From the NCBI GenBank assembly GCA_003243425.1, contig QFQP01000002.1:310001-374000 (forward strand): a stretch of DNA of 64,000 nt. The letters run 5' to 3'. A program made the translations under genes and the position numbers. Shown piece after piece: positions 8,397-16,782 of the stretch; position 1 is the first letter of the stretch; each line of letters opens with the position of its first letter. The notes under the pieces were generated by a model. It was not told where the DNA came from. It saw only the letters and a program-made list of their open reading frames with translations, and ran no database searches. This stretch comes from Archangium gephyra (GTDB lineage: Bacteria; Myxococcota; Myxococcia; Myxococcales; Myxococcaceae).

Positions 8397-9071
8397 ATGA
8401 ACGCGGCGACCAAGACCACCACGACGTCCAGCTCGAGCAGCGATGGCTCGGGCAACAGCAACACCACGAACTCCGACACGCTCGGCGACGCGCTCAAGGG
8501 CGCTGACGGCAAGGGCGCGGACACGACGAAGACCGACGGCGCCGGTGGTACGACCACCACGCAGACCGACGGAAAAGCACCCGACGGCAAGGCGGCAGAC
8601 GCGAAGCCGACGCCCATCGAGTTGAAGTTGCCCGACGGGTTCAAGGCCGACGAGAAGCAACTCGCCGGGTTCAAGACGCTCGCCGCCGAGCTCGGTCTCG
8701 ACAGCGCGAAGGCGCAGAAGCTGTTCGACCAGCACCTGGCCGACAGCGCGGCCGCGAATAAGGCCGCCACCGAAGCAGCGCGCGCGGAGTACGCGAAGCA
8801 GGTCGAGACGTGGAAGGCGCAGACGCAGGCCGACCCGGACATCGGCGGCGAGAAGTGGGCGACGTCGCAGCAGGAACTCATTCGCGCCGTGCAGAACCCC
8901 GCGATGCGTGAGCTCGCCAGCGTGTTCCGCGAGCTGGGCCACGGCGATCACCCGAAGGTCGTGAAGGCGCTCGTGCACATCGGCCGCGCGCTCAAGGACG
9001 ACTCAGTCAAGGGCACCGCCACTCCGGCCGAGAAGAAGCCGCAGGCCAAGTCCGACGCCGAAATTTTCTGA
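8397..9071 (+). CDS. Head scaffolding protein
   Basis: A 224-residue protein with a Ser/Thr/Gly/Asp-rich disordered N-terminus (about 1-75). A LPDGFKADEKQLAGFKTLAA segment, a long amphipathic Ala-rich helix and a Lys-rich C-terminus follow. Acidic, helical, directly before the major capsid gene: this is the usual scaffold of short-tailed phages. The call rests on composition and position. First gene of the capsid block after motif copy 2. Confidence 0.8.
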   Translation: MNAATKTTTTSSSSSDGSGNSNTTNSDTLGDALKGADGKGADTTKTDGAGGTTTTQTDGKAPDGKAADAKPTPIELKLPDGFKADEKQLAGFKTLAAELGLDSAKAQKLFDQHLADSAAANKAATEAARAEYAKQVETWKAQTQADPDIGGEKWATSQQELIRAVQNPAMRELASVFRELGHGDHPKVVKALVHIGRALKDDSVKGTATPAEKKPQAKSDAEIF

Positions 9072-9104
9072 GCAACCACGAAAGACACTGAAGGGGTTTC
9101 TTGA

Positions 9105-10088
9105 ATGGCGACGATCAACCAGGACATGGCGACGCTGCCTGACCTGCTGAAGAACATGCAGGACGGCTCTCCCGTGCGCCGCGTGGCGGAACTTGCCTCG
9201 CGGAACTCGGAGCTGTTGCGCGTGCTGCCGATGATGGCGGCGAACGGCAACGACGGTCACGCCGTCGTCTATCAGTCGGCGCTGCCTCGCCCGACGTGGG
9301 TGAAGCACAACGAAGGCGTTGCTCCGACCAAGGGGGCTTCGGACAGCTACGTCGAGTCGTTCGGCCGCGCGGAGCAGCGCTTCGCCATCGCGTCGTCGCT
9401 GGTCGAGCGCAATGGTGGCCAGTTCCTCAAGAGCCAGCAGGTTTCGATGGCCATTGAGGGCATGCGTCAGGAGGTCGTCGAGAGCATCCTGTACTCGAGC
9501 ACCCTGGCGAACCCGCAGAAGTTCACCGGTCTGATTCCACGTCTCGACAAGTTGTCGGGTCAGTGGAGCAAGCAGATCATCAACCACACGCCGGGCGCGG
9601 CCGGGAACGATCAGGCGACCATCTTGCTCGTGAAACCGGGCGAGAACGGCGTGCACCTCATCTACCCGCCCGGAACCCCTGCGGGCCTCGAGTACAAGAA
9701 GTTGTCCGAGGACTACGAGGACGACGGTTCGGGCACGAACAAGAAGGTGCTCTGCAACCGTGGCCACTTCATCTGGAACGTGGGTGTTGCCGTCGAAGAC
9801 GCGCGTTCCCTCGTTCGCATCGGCAACATCGACATGTCGGCGCTGTCGACCACCGGCGACTCGCTCATCAACGCGATGATCGACGCGAGCGAGACCATGA
9901 GCTCGACCGCGGGCGCGTTCTTCCTGATGCCCAAGGCGCTGCGCGGCTACCTCCGCAAGCAGAAGAACGACAGCCGTTCGCCCATCAGCATCGCGGACGT
10001 CGAAGGGGTGAAGCAGGTGATGTTCGACAACATCCCCATCTACGTCGACGAAATGATGCTGCTCACCGAGTCGCCGCTGCAGGCCTGA
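9105..10088 (+). CDS. Major capsid protein
   Basis: A 327-residue HK97-fold-type shell protein of the BPP-1 Bbp17/GP7-like family. It has ATLPDLLKNMQDGSPVRRVAE, RNSELLRVLPMM, a FGRAEQRFAIASSLVERNGG segment and a C-terminal FDNIPIYVDEMMLLTESPL typical of these capsids. It follows the scaffold and precedes the cement protein. A GAAGGGG ribosome site lies before the ATG, unlike genes directly behind the repeated motif. Confidence 0.9.
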   Translation: MATINQDMATLPDLLKNMQDGSPVRRVAELASRNSELLRVLPMMAANGNDGHAVVYQSALPRPTWVKHNEGVAPTKGASDSYVESFGRAEQRFAIASSLVERNGGQFLKSQQVSMAIEGMRQEVVESILYSSTLANPQKFTGLIPRLDKLSGQWSKQIINHTPGAAGNDQATILLVKPGENGVHLIYPPGTPAGLEYKKLSEDYEDDGSGTNKKVLCNRGHFIWNVGVAVEDARSLVRIGNIDMSALSTTGDSLINAMIDASETMSSTAGAFFLMPKALRGYLRKQKNDSRSPISIADVEGVKQVMFDNIPIYVDEMMLLTESPLQA

Positions 10089-10113
10089 GCGAGAGAAAGC
10101 GAGAGACCCAGCC

Positions 10114-10575
10114 ATGATGTTCGACAAGAAGACGACCGTCTCCGACAACCAGGCCTTCACGACCGGCACGCAGCGCAGCACCGACGTGATCGACATGTGG
10201 GGCGGCGCGACGAAACCCGGCACCGACAGCAACGGCAACACGATCCTGCGAGACCTCGGCAGATCCTCCGAGGTCGACATGTTCGCGCAGGTTACCGAGG
10301 CCTTCACGGGTGGCACGAACGCGACGGTCAACCTGATCTCGGCTGCCGATGGCGACGCCGCGATGGCCAGCCCGACGATCATCGCCACCACGGGCGTCAT
10401 CGCCGAGGCGAGCCTCACGCTCGGGAAGCGCCTGCGCATTCCCCTGCCCGACTCGATTCCGGGCCGCTACCTCGGCATCCAGGTCGTGACGACGGGCACC
10501 CACTCGACCGGCAAGATCTTCGCCGGCCTCATCGCGTCGCGCGGCAAGCAGAGCGATCCGACCGTCAACTACTGA
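10114..10575 (+). CDS. Capsid cement protein (Bbp16-like)
   Basis: A 153-residue beta-rich protein (TVSDNQAFTTGTQRSTDVID at the start, GRYLGIQVVTTGTHSTGKIF near the end). This matches Bbp16-like decoration/cement proteins that follow the capsid gene in BPP-1-like phages. Such proteins lock capsomer junctions after expansion. The gene starts 25 nt behind the capsid gene with its own GAGAGA ribosome site. Confidence 0.82.
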   Translation: MMFDKKTTVSDNQAFTTGTQRSTDVIDMWGGATKPGTDSNGNTILRDLGRSSEVDMFAQVTEAFTGGTNATVNLISAADGDAAMASPTIIATTGVIAEASLTLGKRLRIPLPDSIPGRYLGIQVVTTGTHSTGKIFAGLIASRGKQSDPTVNY

Positions 10576-10617
10576 AAACGCTGCGGGCGCCGGACGGTTG
10601 CCCCGGCGTCATCGGCA

Positions 10618-10650
10618 CCCGGCTGGCATTGGGCTGGCCGGGCCTTTCAT
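10618..10650 (+). terminator. Possible weak attenuating terminator
   Basis: CCCGGC at 10618-10623 and GCCGGG at 10637-10642 form a GC stem with a 13-nt loop, followed by CCTTTCATT. It lies in the 90-nt gap after the capsid and cement genes, where many short-tailed phages reduce downstream expression. The T-run is short, so confidence is low. Confidence 0.35.
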
Positions 10651-10665
10651 TGAAGGAGCCTCACG

Positions 10666-11181
10666 ATGTCCCGCGACAACAAGAACCAGAACCCGCCGAA
10701 GGACGCGCCGTCGACGCCGACCACGGTCGTCACCAAGCCAAACGAGACGCCTCCTGTCACGGCAGACACGACGCCTCCAGACACCGCCGCGCTCAACGCG
10801 CGCATCGCCGAGCTCGAGGGCGAGAAGGAAGAACTGAAGGCCGCGAAAGAGCGTCTCGAAGCTGAGCGTCGGAACGTGCTCGAGCAGGCGAACGCCGCGG
10901 CGCTCAAGGCCGCTGCCGCGCAGCTCAACGCGAACGATGTCGGTGCTGCGCCGCACGAGGTGCGCGCCGGCGACGGCAAGAACGCGCGTCGATACGTCGT
11001 TGGTGACGCTGGCGGCTACTTCCAGGGTCAGGTGCTCCGGAAGGGCGACGTCGTCGTGCTGACCGGCGATCAACAGCCGTCACGCACGTGGACGCTGCTC
11101 GAGAAGAAGCCGGGAGCGAAGTCGCTCACCACGCAGACTGAGCCGGCCGCGGAAGAGCGCGCTTCGAACACCGCGATCTGA
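10666..11181 (+). CDS. Hypothetical coiled-coil structural-region protein
   Basis: A 171-residue protein with a strong AAGGAG ribosome site. It has a disordered Pro/Thr-rich N-terminus (about 1-40), a coiled coil (about 42-90) and a compact C-terminal domain with GDGKNARRYVVGDAGGYFQG and RKGDVVVLTGDQQPS, which suggests a small beta-barrel. It sits between cement and adaptor and may be a minor head or joining component. No family recognised. Confidence 0.7.
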   Translation: MSRDNKNQNPPKDAPSTPTTVVTKPNETPPVTADTTPPDTAALNARIAELEGEKEELKAAKERLEAERRNVLEQANAAALKAAAAQLNANDVGAAPHEVRAGDGKNARRYVVGDAGGYFQGQVLRKGDVVVLTGDQQPSRTWTLLEKKPGAKSLTTQTEPAAEERASNTAI

Positions 11182-11189
11182 GGTGACGC

Positions 11190-11801
11190 ATGGCTGCCCT
11201 GACGACGGCCGAGGCTGTCTGTAACCTCGCGCTCGGTCTCGTCGGGCAGCGGCAGTTCATCGACCGTCTCGACGAGCCCAGCACCGAGGCTCAAGTCGCG
11301 ACCGTCTATTACGAGCAGACGCGCAACAAGGTGCTGGCCGCGTTCCGCTGGCGATTCGCCACGCAGCGCGCCGTTCTCGCGCTCACCGCAGAAACGCGCA
11401 GCGGTTGGACCTTCGCCTACGCCGCGCCCGCGAAGATGCTCGTCGCGCAGCGGATCTTCGACGGGAACCGCAACCCCGGTGAGGGCGAAGAGATCCCCTT
11501 CGCCAAAGAGCTGAACGACGCCGGCGACGGTTACCTCATTCTGACCGACCAGCCCGACGCCGAGCTCATCTTCACCCGCGAGCTGACGACGGTAGCGCTG
11601 TTCCCACCTCACTTCGTCGACGCGCTCGCCGCTCATCTCGCCGTGTGCTTCGCCGGTGCTCTCCCTGTGAAGCCTCAGTTGATGCCGGGCTTTCAGATGG
11701 CGGCCGAACGCTCGCTGCTCACCGCGGCCGCAATCGACGCGAACGAAGCGGTCGCCGACCCCGCTCCGGAGAGCAAGACGATCCGCATTCGCCGGAGGTG
11801 A
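11190..11801 (+). CDS. Head-tail adaptor (tail tubular protein A-like)
   Basis: A 203-residue protein with TTAEAVCNLALGLVGQRQFI, then YYEQTRNKVLAAFRWRFATQ, the signature of T7 gp11-like adaptor proteins. The ring it forms joins portal to nozzle. Downstream order (nozzle, gp13 analogue) supports this. A GAGGTG ribosome site precedes the ATG. Confidence 0.82.
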   Translation: MAALTTAEAVCNLALGLVGQRQFIDRLDEPSTEAQVATVYYEQTRNKVLAAFRWRFATQRAVLALTAETRSGWTFAYAAPAKMLVAQRIFDGNRNPGEGEEIPFAKELNDAGDGYLILTDQPDAELIFTRELTTVALFPPHFVDALAAHLAVCFAGALPVKPQLMPGFQMAAERSLLTAAAIDANEAVADPAPESKTIRIRRR

Positions 11802-11802
11802 C

Positions 11803-14049
11803 ATGGCTTCGATTCGTCAGACGAGTTTCGCCGCGGGAGCGCTCGACCCCGCGCTGCACGGCCGCACTGACCTCCCCCACTTCGGCATGGGCGCGCGGAA
11901 GCTGCACAACGCCTTCGTGAACCGAGCGGGCGCGGTCGTCTCGCGCCCCGGCACGAAGCTGGTGTCGACGTGCAAGAAGCCCGACGTCGTCCTTCTGCCG
12001 TTCATCTACTCGGACACGCAGAGCTACGTGGTGGAGCTCGGCGCCGGGTACCTGCGCATTCACGGGCCGAACGGCTACGCCGGCGTCGAGCTCGTCACGA
12101 CGTACCAGGCGGCCGACCTGCCGACGCTGCAGTACGCGCAGACCGGCTACATCATGACGCTCACGCACCCACGGTACGCACCGATGGAGCTGCGTTCACC
12201 GATGCCCACGCAGGGCGGCAACCTCACCGCGTGGTCGTTCAAGCCTTGCCGGTTCGGCCCACCTGGTGACTTGTTCGACGATCCGTCGCTGCAGGCCTTC
12301 TTCATGAAGCCTGACGCAACGCCGACGTCGATGCCGGCGGCGGTGAACACTGGCGAGTTGTTCGTGAAGGACGCGAACCATCCGCCGAAGCCATGGATCT
12401 GGCAGGTCGCCACACTCGTTCAGAACACGCAGACCGGCGAGCTCGCAGAAACACTCCCTCGCACCATCGACCAGTTCTGGAACGGCATCAGCTACACGAC
12501 GCTCAGCGCCATTCCCGCGGGCGCGATGTTCGTCGTGTACCCGACTGCGGCCGTCACGCTGAAGTCGGCTGTGGGCGGCGCAGTCATTCCGAAACCCTCA
12601 TGGTGGGTCGCCGTCGGACAAGTCTGGTACCGCGGGCTCAGCCTCAAGATGATGGGGTTCCTCGGCACGACGCGGTACGCGACGCCGTTCGTCGACGATG
12701 GCGCACTGCCTGACTACACGCGCGCGCCGCTGCGGGGCGAGTCACCGTTCGCGTCGGGCGAGCAGCCGATCAGCGTCGCCTTCTTCCAGCAGCGCCGAGT
12801 CTTCGCGGGCTCAAGCGCTCGCCCCGCGACGCTGTGGGCATCGGCGACTGACGAGTGGCGGAATCACGACAAGCCCTTCGCGGTTGCGACGGCCATTGCT
12901 GAGAACTCGCCGATCGAGTTCACCTTCGCCTCGCGCAAGCGTGAGCGCGTTCGCAGCATGGTGTCGCTGCAGCGGCTCCTGGTGTTCACCGACACCAGCG
13001 TCTGGAGCGTCGGTGGTGGCGAATCACCGATGACGCCGAAGACGCTGCAGGCGCGCGTCGAAGATGAAGTCGGCGCGACGTCGCTGCAGCCGTTGGTAGT
13101 CGACGGCGCCGTACTCTACGTGCGCTCGAAGGGCCGCGGGGTTCGCGCGCTCGTTGCTGCAGAAGGCGGCTACTCGTACGCCGGCGTCGACGTCAGCTGG
13201 CACGCGTCGCACTTCTTCCGCGGCGCCGGCGGGGAGGTCGTCAGCTGGTGCTACGCGCGAGACCCGTTCGGCGTCATCTGGGCCGTGAGGGCCGACGGCA
13301 CCCTGCTCTCGTGCACGCGCACCGGCGAGTCGATGTGGGCGTGGTGCTCGCACTCGACCGTCGACGGCAAGGTGCTCTCGGTCGCCAGCGTTCCCGAAGG
13401 TCGCGCTGACGCGGTGTACGTCGCGGTCCGGCGCGGCGCTGCCACGTACATCGAGCGACAGTCACCGCGCGACGTCGACTTCAACACGCCGATCACCGTC
13501 GACGACGACAACGGCGGCGTGTCGCTCGACGCTCACGTGACCGGTGTCGGCAACGTCGACGCAGAGTTCGTCGTCACCGGGCTCGCGCACCTCGAAGGCA
13601 AAGACGTCTGGGCCGTCGCGCCAGGTAACGCACCGCTCGGCCCTCTGCGCGTCACCGGCGGTCAGGTCACCGTCGGACCATTCGAGAAGGCAAATCAGGG
13701 CGGAGCTCAAGTTGCCGTCGCCGTCGGCCTCCCAGTGTTCAGCGACGTCGGAACGCTCGATGCCGCGCCGCAGGCGGTGCGCACGAACCAGAAGACCGTC
13801 ATCTCGGTCGGCTTCGAGGTCATCGCGTCGCGCGGTCTGCAGGTCGGTGAGGACGAAGCGAAGCTGGTGCCGTGGCAGCAACGGCGCGTCACCGACGGCT
13901 ACGACTTCCCGTCGGCGGCCTCCGACCTCGTCGTCGTCAACGTGAAGGGGAAATGGGCGCGTACGGGTCGGGCGTTCCTGCGCCAGGCGGAACCGCTCGC
14001 CTTCACGTTGCTGGGAATCACCCGCGAGGTGGACGTCGGTGGATCTTGA
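11803..14049 (+). CDS. Tail nozzle protein (tail tubular protein B-like)
   Basis: A 748-residue beta-rich protein. The N-terminus ASIRQTSFAAGALDPALHGR followed by GARKLHNAFVNRAGAVVSRPG is the hallmark of T7 gp12-like nozzle/tail-hub proteins. The hexameric nozzle closes the short tail and opens on adsorption. A GGAGGTGA ribosome site precedes the ATG, and the gene overlaps the next one by 11 nt. Length is in the family range. Confidence 0.87.
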   Translation: MASIRQTSFAAGALDPALHGRTDLPHFGMGARKLHNAFVNRAGAVVSRPGTKLVSTCKKPDVVLLPFIYSDTQSYVVELGAGYLRIHGPNGYAGVELVTTYQAADLPTLQYAQTGYIMTLTHPRYAPMELRSPMPTQGGNLTAWSFKPCRFGPPGDLFDDPSLQAFFMKPDATPTSMPAAVNTGELFVKDANHPPKPWIWQVATLVQNTQTGELAETLPRTIDQFWNGISYTTLSAIPAGAMFVVYPTAAVTLKSAVGGAVIPKPSWWVAVGQVWYRGLSLKMMGFLGTTRYATPFVDDGALPDYTRAPLRGESPFASGEQPISVAFFQQRRVFAGSSARPATLWASATDEWRNHDKPFAVATAIAENSPIEFTFASRKRERVRSMVSLQRLLVFTDTSVWSVGGGESPMTPKTLQARVEDEVGATSLQPLVVDGAVLYVRSKGRGVRALVAAEGGYSYAGVDVSWHASHFFRGAGGEVVSWCYARDPFGVIWAVRADGTLLSCTRTGESMWAWCSHSTVDGKVLSVASVPEGRADAVYVAVRRGAATYIERQSPRDVDFNTPITVDDDNGGVSLDAHVTGVGNVDAEFVVTGLAHLEGKDVWAVAPGNAPLGPLRVTGGQVTVGPFEKANQGGAQVAVAVGLPVFSDVGTLDAAPQAVRTNQKTVISVGFEVIASRGLQVGEDEAKLVPWQQRRVTDGYDFPSAASDLVVVNVKGKWARTGRAFLRQAEPLAFTLLGITREVDVGGS

Positions 14050-14506
14050 GCTCGTCACCGCCACGGCAGCTCACGCGGAAGTACTCGGCGCCGAGCTCCG
14101 TGCTGCAGACGCCGCCGAGTGCGAGGCGCTCGGGCTCGAGCCGCTGACGGCGCCGCTCGAGTCTCTGCGCGTGTCGGACCACGCAGGCACTGCGCTGTTC
14201 GGCGGTCGTGTCGGTGCGATGTACGGCATTCGCTACGAGCTCGGGGTCTGCAGCGTCGGGCAACGCGTCGGCCTGCTGTGGCTGCTCACCGGCCGCGTCG
14301 TCGACGAGCAGCCGATGGCATTTCACCGAGAAGCGAAGCGAGTACTCCGCGCCCTGCCCCGGTACCTCGAGGTGGGTTTCAACCTGGTCGACGCGCGGCA
14401 CTCGTCGGCTCTGCGCTGGCTCGCCGTCCTTGGCTTTCGCGTGTTGCCCGCCGAACCACACGGGCCTCACGCCCTGCCGTTTCACCTCGTCACCAGGAGC
14501 TTCTGA
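14039..14506 (+). CDS. GNAT-like protein (T7 gp13 analogue)
   Basis: A 155-residue protein beginning with a GTG inside the end of the nozzle gene. The pattern ELVTATAAHAEVLGAELRAAD, a central VGAMYGIRYELG and C-terminal ARHSSALRWLAVLGFRVLPA is a GNAT-type acetyltransferase fold. Podoviruses often carry such a protein at this place (T7 gp13, DUF2833-like). Whether it is enzymatic or assists internal virion assembly is unknown. Confidence 0.75.
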   Translation: MDLELVTATAAHAEVLGAELRAADAAECEALGLEPLTAPLESLRVSDHAGTALFGGRVGAMYGIRYELGVCSVGQRVGLLWLLTGRVVDEQPMAFHREAKRVLRALPRYLEVGFNLVDARHSSALRWLAVLGFRVLPAEPHGPHALPFHLVTRSF

Positions 14507-15004
14507 ATGGGTGCGGTGTCTGCCATTCCTGAATCAATCTCGAAGTCGCTCGCGCAGTCAGCACGGCGCGAGACGGCCAACTTCAACATGGACGAGCTCC
14601 GCCGCTCGTCCGCGCTCGAGCAGGCGAATGCCGCGTTCGTCGAACAGGCCGGCGCGACGCAAGCGGGGCTGGCGCGAATGCGTGGGTCTGCTGTTCAAGC
14701 GCAGCAGCGTGTCGCCTGGGCGACCGCCGGCATAGACACGAGCACCGGCACGCCGGCGGCCGTGGGCGAGGCTTCACGGCTCTGGTCCGAGCTCGACGCG
14801 GTGACGCTGCAGAACAACGCCCGTCGCGCCGCCATGGGACACCGCGAGTTGTCGCGTCGGTACGACGTCGAGAACGAACGCATCGCGGCGCGATGGCGGC
14901 CGACCAACAACCTTCTCGGGGCTCCGGCTGAACTCGAGTTCGAATCCGACCTCGCCCTGTCGGGTCTCGGCGCGGCGCTTTCTGCCGGCCTCGGAGCGAA
15001 GTGA
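14507..15004 (+). CDS. Internal virion protein (gp14 analogue by position)
   Basis: A 165-residue, Ala-rich, mostly helical protein starting at an ATG behind AGGAGC. Order after the GNAT-like gene and before two long helical proteins matches T7 gp14, the first component of the DNA-ejection channel. Sequence similarity to gp14 is not evident to me, so the call is synteny only. Confidence 0.6.
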   Translation: MGAVSAIPESISKSLAQSARRETANFNMDELRRSSALEQANAAFVEQAGATQAGLARMRGSAVQAQQRVAWATAGIDTSTGTPAAVGEASRLWSELDAVTLQNNARRAAMGHRELSRRYDVENERIAARWRPTNNLLGAPAELEFESDLALSGLGAALSAGLGAK

Positions 15005-16782
15005 TGCGCGTCCCCACCATCGACGGCCCCGACGTTCTCCCTGACAACCGGTACCGCGTCACGGCCCCGATGCAGCGGCAGCCGGACTTCAACCCGGCCC
15101 GCGCGCTCGGCGACGTGTCGCAGGTCGTCGGCCAGAGCGCGCGTGTCGTCGACGCCGCGGCCGATCAACAGCTGCAGGTGCGTCAGGCTGCAGAACTGAA
15201 GGCGCAGAAGCAGGCGCGCGCATTGGTCGAGAGCGAAGCGATGCTCGCCTTCGGAAAAGGCGCCGACGCGAGGCTGGCCAACTTCAAGAAGCTCCGCGGC
15301 ACGCAGGCATCTGCAGCTGAGGCCGACGTCGTCGACGACCTCGACGCGTGGCGACAGGAGACCGCCCAGAGCATCGCCGACGCAGACGCGCGAATGCGGT
15401 TCCTCGAGCGTTCCGCAGATCCGCTCGTCGCGTACCGAAAGCAGATCGGCCAGCACACGTTCGACGAGTTCGAAGCAGCCCGCGGCGACGCGGTGAAGGC
15501 AGCGAAGGACTCGCTGTTGTCGAAAGCCGAATCCGGCCAGCTGACCCGCGACGAGCTTGAAGTACTCGCGCGCGATGCCGAGAAGACCATTCGCGACAAC
15601 CAGACGAGCGAAGCCGCCGGCAACGCGGAGCTCGCGGACTTCCGCAGCGCCACGCAGTCTCGCTACGTCGAAGGCCTTCTCGCGCGAGGCGACGTCGCGG
15701 CCGCGCAGGAGCTCATCGACAACCCGGAGGTGCAAAAGCGCCTCGGGTCGCGCGCTGCAGAGACGACCACGAAGGTAAAGAAGGCGGCGGAGGGGCGAAA
15801 GAAGGATCTCCGCGACGCCGAAATCGCGGGACTGGTCGACCGCGCGGCTCAACGGGTGAAGAACTCCGACGACTACGTGGCGGAGAACGATCTCCGCGCC
15901 GAGCTCTCGCCGAACGGAAACGCCCTGCCTGAAGATGTCGAAGAAGCCGTTCAGAAGCGCGTGCGCATCGACGCGGCGAAGCTAAAGAACGACATCACCG
16001 AGTACAACAAGGCGCTCAAGCGCGCGGAGAACGATGGGCTCCCGGTTCCCGGCGGTGTTCGCGACTGGCTGCAGAAGTACGACCCCGACGCGCTGCTCGC
16101 GTACCGCCAGCGCCAGCGTGCTCTCGCCGACCGCGCACGCAACCTGCGCGACGGCACCGCGGCGTCTCGAGCAGCGGAGAACAAGTTCCAGAACGACGTC
16201 GACGAGGCGTACCGAAACCGTCTTCGCGCCCGACTCGCGCAAGACCCGTCTGCCGACCCGGCCGACGTCGAGAAGGAATTCACCGTCGAGTACTCGAAGC
16301 GGTACGGCCGCCCCGTCACCATTTCTGACCCCGAGCGCGAACGCGGCGGCGCGACGTCGGTCGAGGCGAAGAACCGCGACGAGAAGCTCGACAACGCGAC
16401 CGAGAAGGCCGCCGGCAAGCGCATCGAGACCGCTGTCACCCGTGCCGCTCGAGCGAAGCTGAAGAAGGGGCAGAAGCTCGACGAGGCGGCGCTCAATGAA
16501 GAGGTTGGCCGCCTCATGGGCCTCTACGACCAGCAGATGCTCGAGCGTGGCGGCAAGCCACTCACCGAGAAGGAGTGGGCCGGCTTCGAAGCGGTGATCA
16601 CCACCGACATGATCGAGAAGCGTCCTGGCCGCTTCTGGGGCACCAACGACGTGAACGTGGGCCGCATCGGTCAGCAGCCGTCGCTCCCGGCCGCCGGCGC
16701 GTCGAGCACCACCGCACCTGAAGAGAAGACCATCGGCGGGAAGCGCTTCCGTCGCGTGAACGGAAAGTGGGTCCAGCAGTGA
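15001..16782 (+). CDS. Internal virion/ejection protein (gp15 analogue by position)
   Basis: A 593-residue, highly charged helical protein with long coiled-coil stretches rich in Ala, Glu, Lys and Arg (QLQVRQAAELKAQKQARALV). The C-terminus has GGKRFRRVNGKWVQQ. Position between the gp14 analogue and the giant protein fits T7 gp15, part of the periplasmic ejection conduit. The GTG at 15001 gives a GTGA overlap; an ATG at 15004 is an equally good start. Confidence 0.65.
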   Translation: MMRVPTIDGPDVLPDNRYRVTAPMQRQPDFNPARALGDVSQVVGQSARVVDAAADQQLQVRQAAELKAQKQARALVESEAMLAFGKGADARLANFKKLRGTQASAAEADVVDDLDAWRQETAQSIADADARMRFLERSADPLVAYRKQIGQHTFDEFEAARGDAVKAAKDSLLSKAESGQLTRDELEVLARDAEKTIRDNQTSEAAGNAELADFRSATQSRYVEGLLARGDVAAAQELIDNPEVQKRLGSRAAETTTKVKKAAEGRKKDLRDAEIAGLVDRAAQRVKNSDDYVAENDLRAELSPNGNALPEDVEEAVQKRVRIDAAKLKNDITEYNKALKRAENDGLPVPGGVRDWLQKYDPDALLAYRQRQRALADRARNLRDGTAASRAAENKFQNDVDEAYRNRLRARLAQDPSADPADVEKEFTVEYSKRYGRPVTISDPERERGGATSVEAKNRDEKLDNATEKAAGKRIETAVTRAARAKLKKGQKLDEAALNEEVGRLMGLYDQQMLERGGKPLTEKEWAGFEAVITTDMIEKRPGRFWGTNDVNVGRIGQQPSLPAAGASSTTAPEEKTIGGKRFRRVNGKWVQQ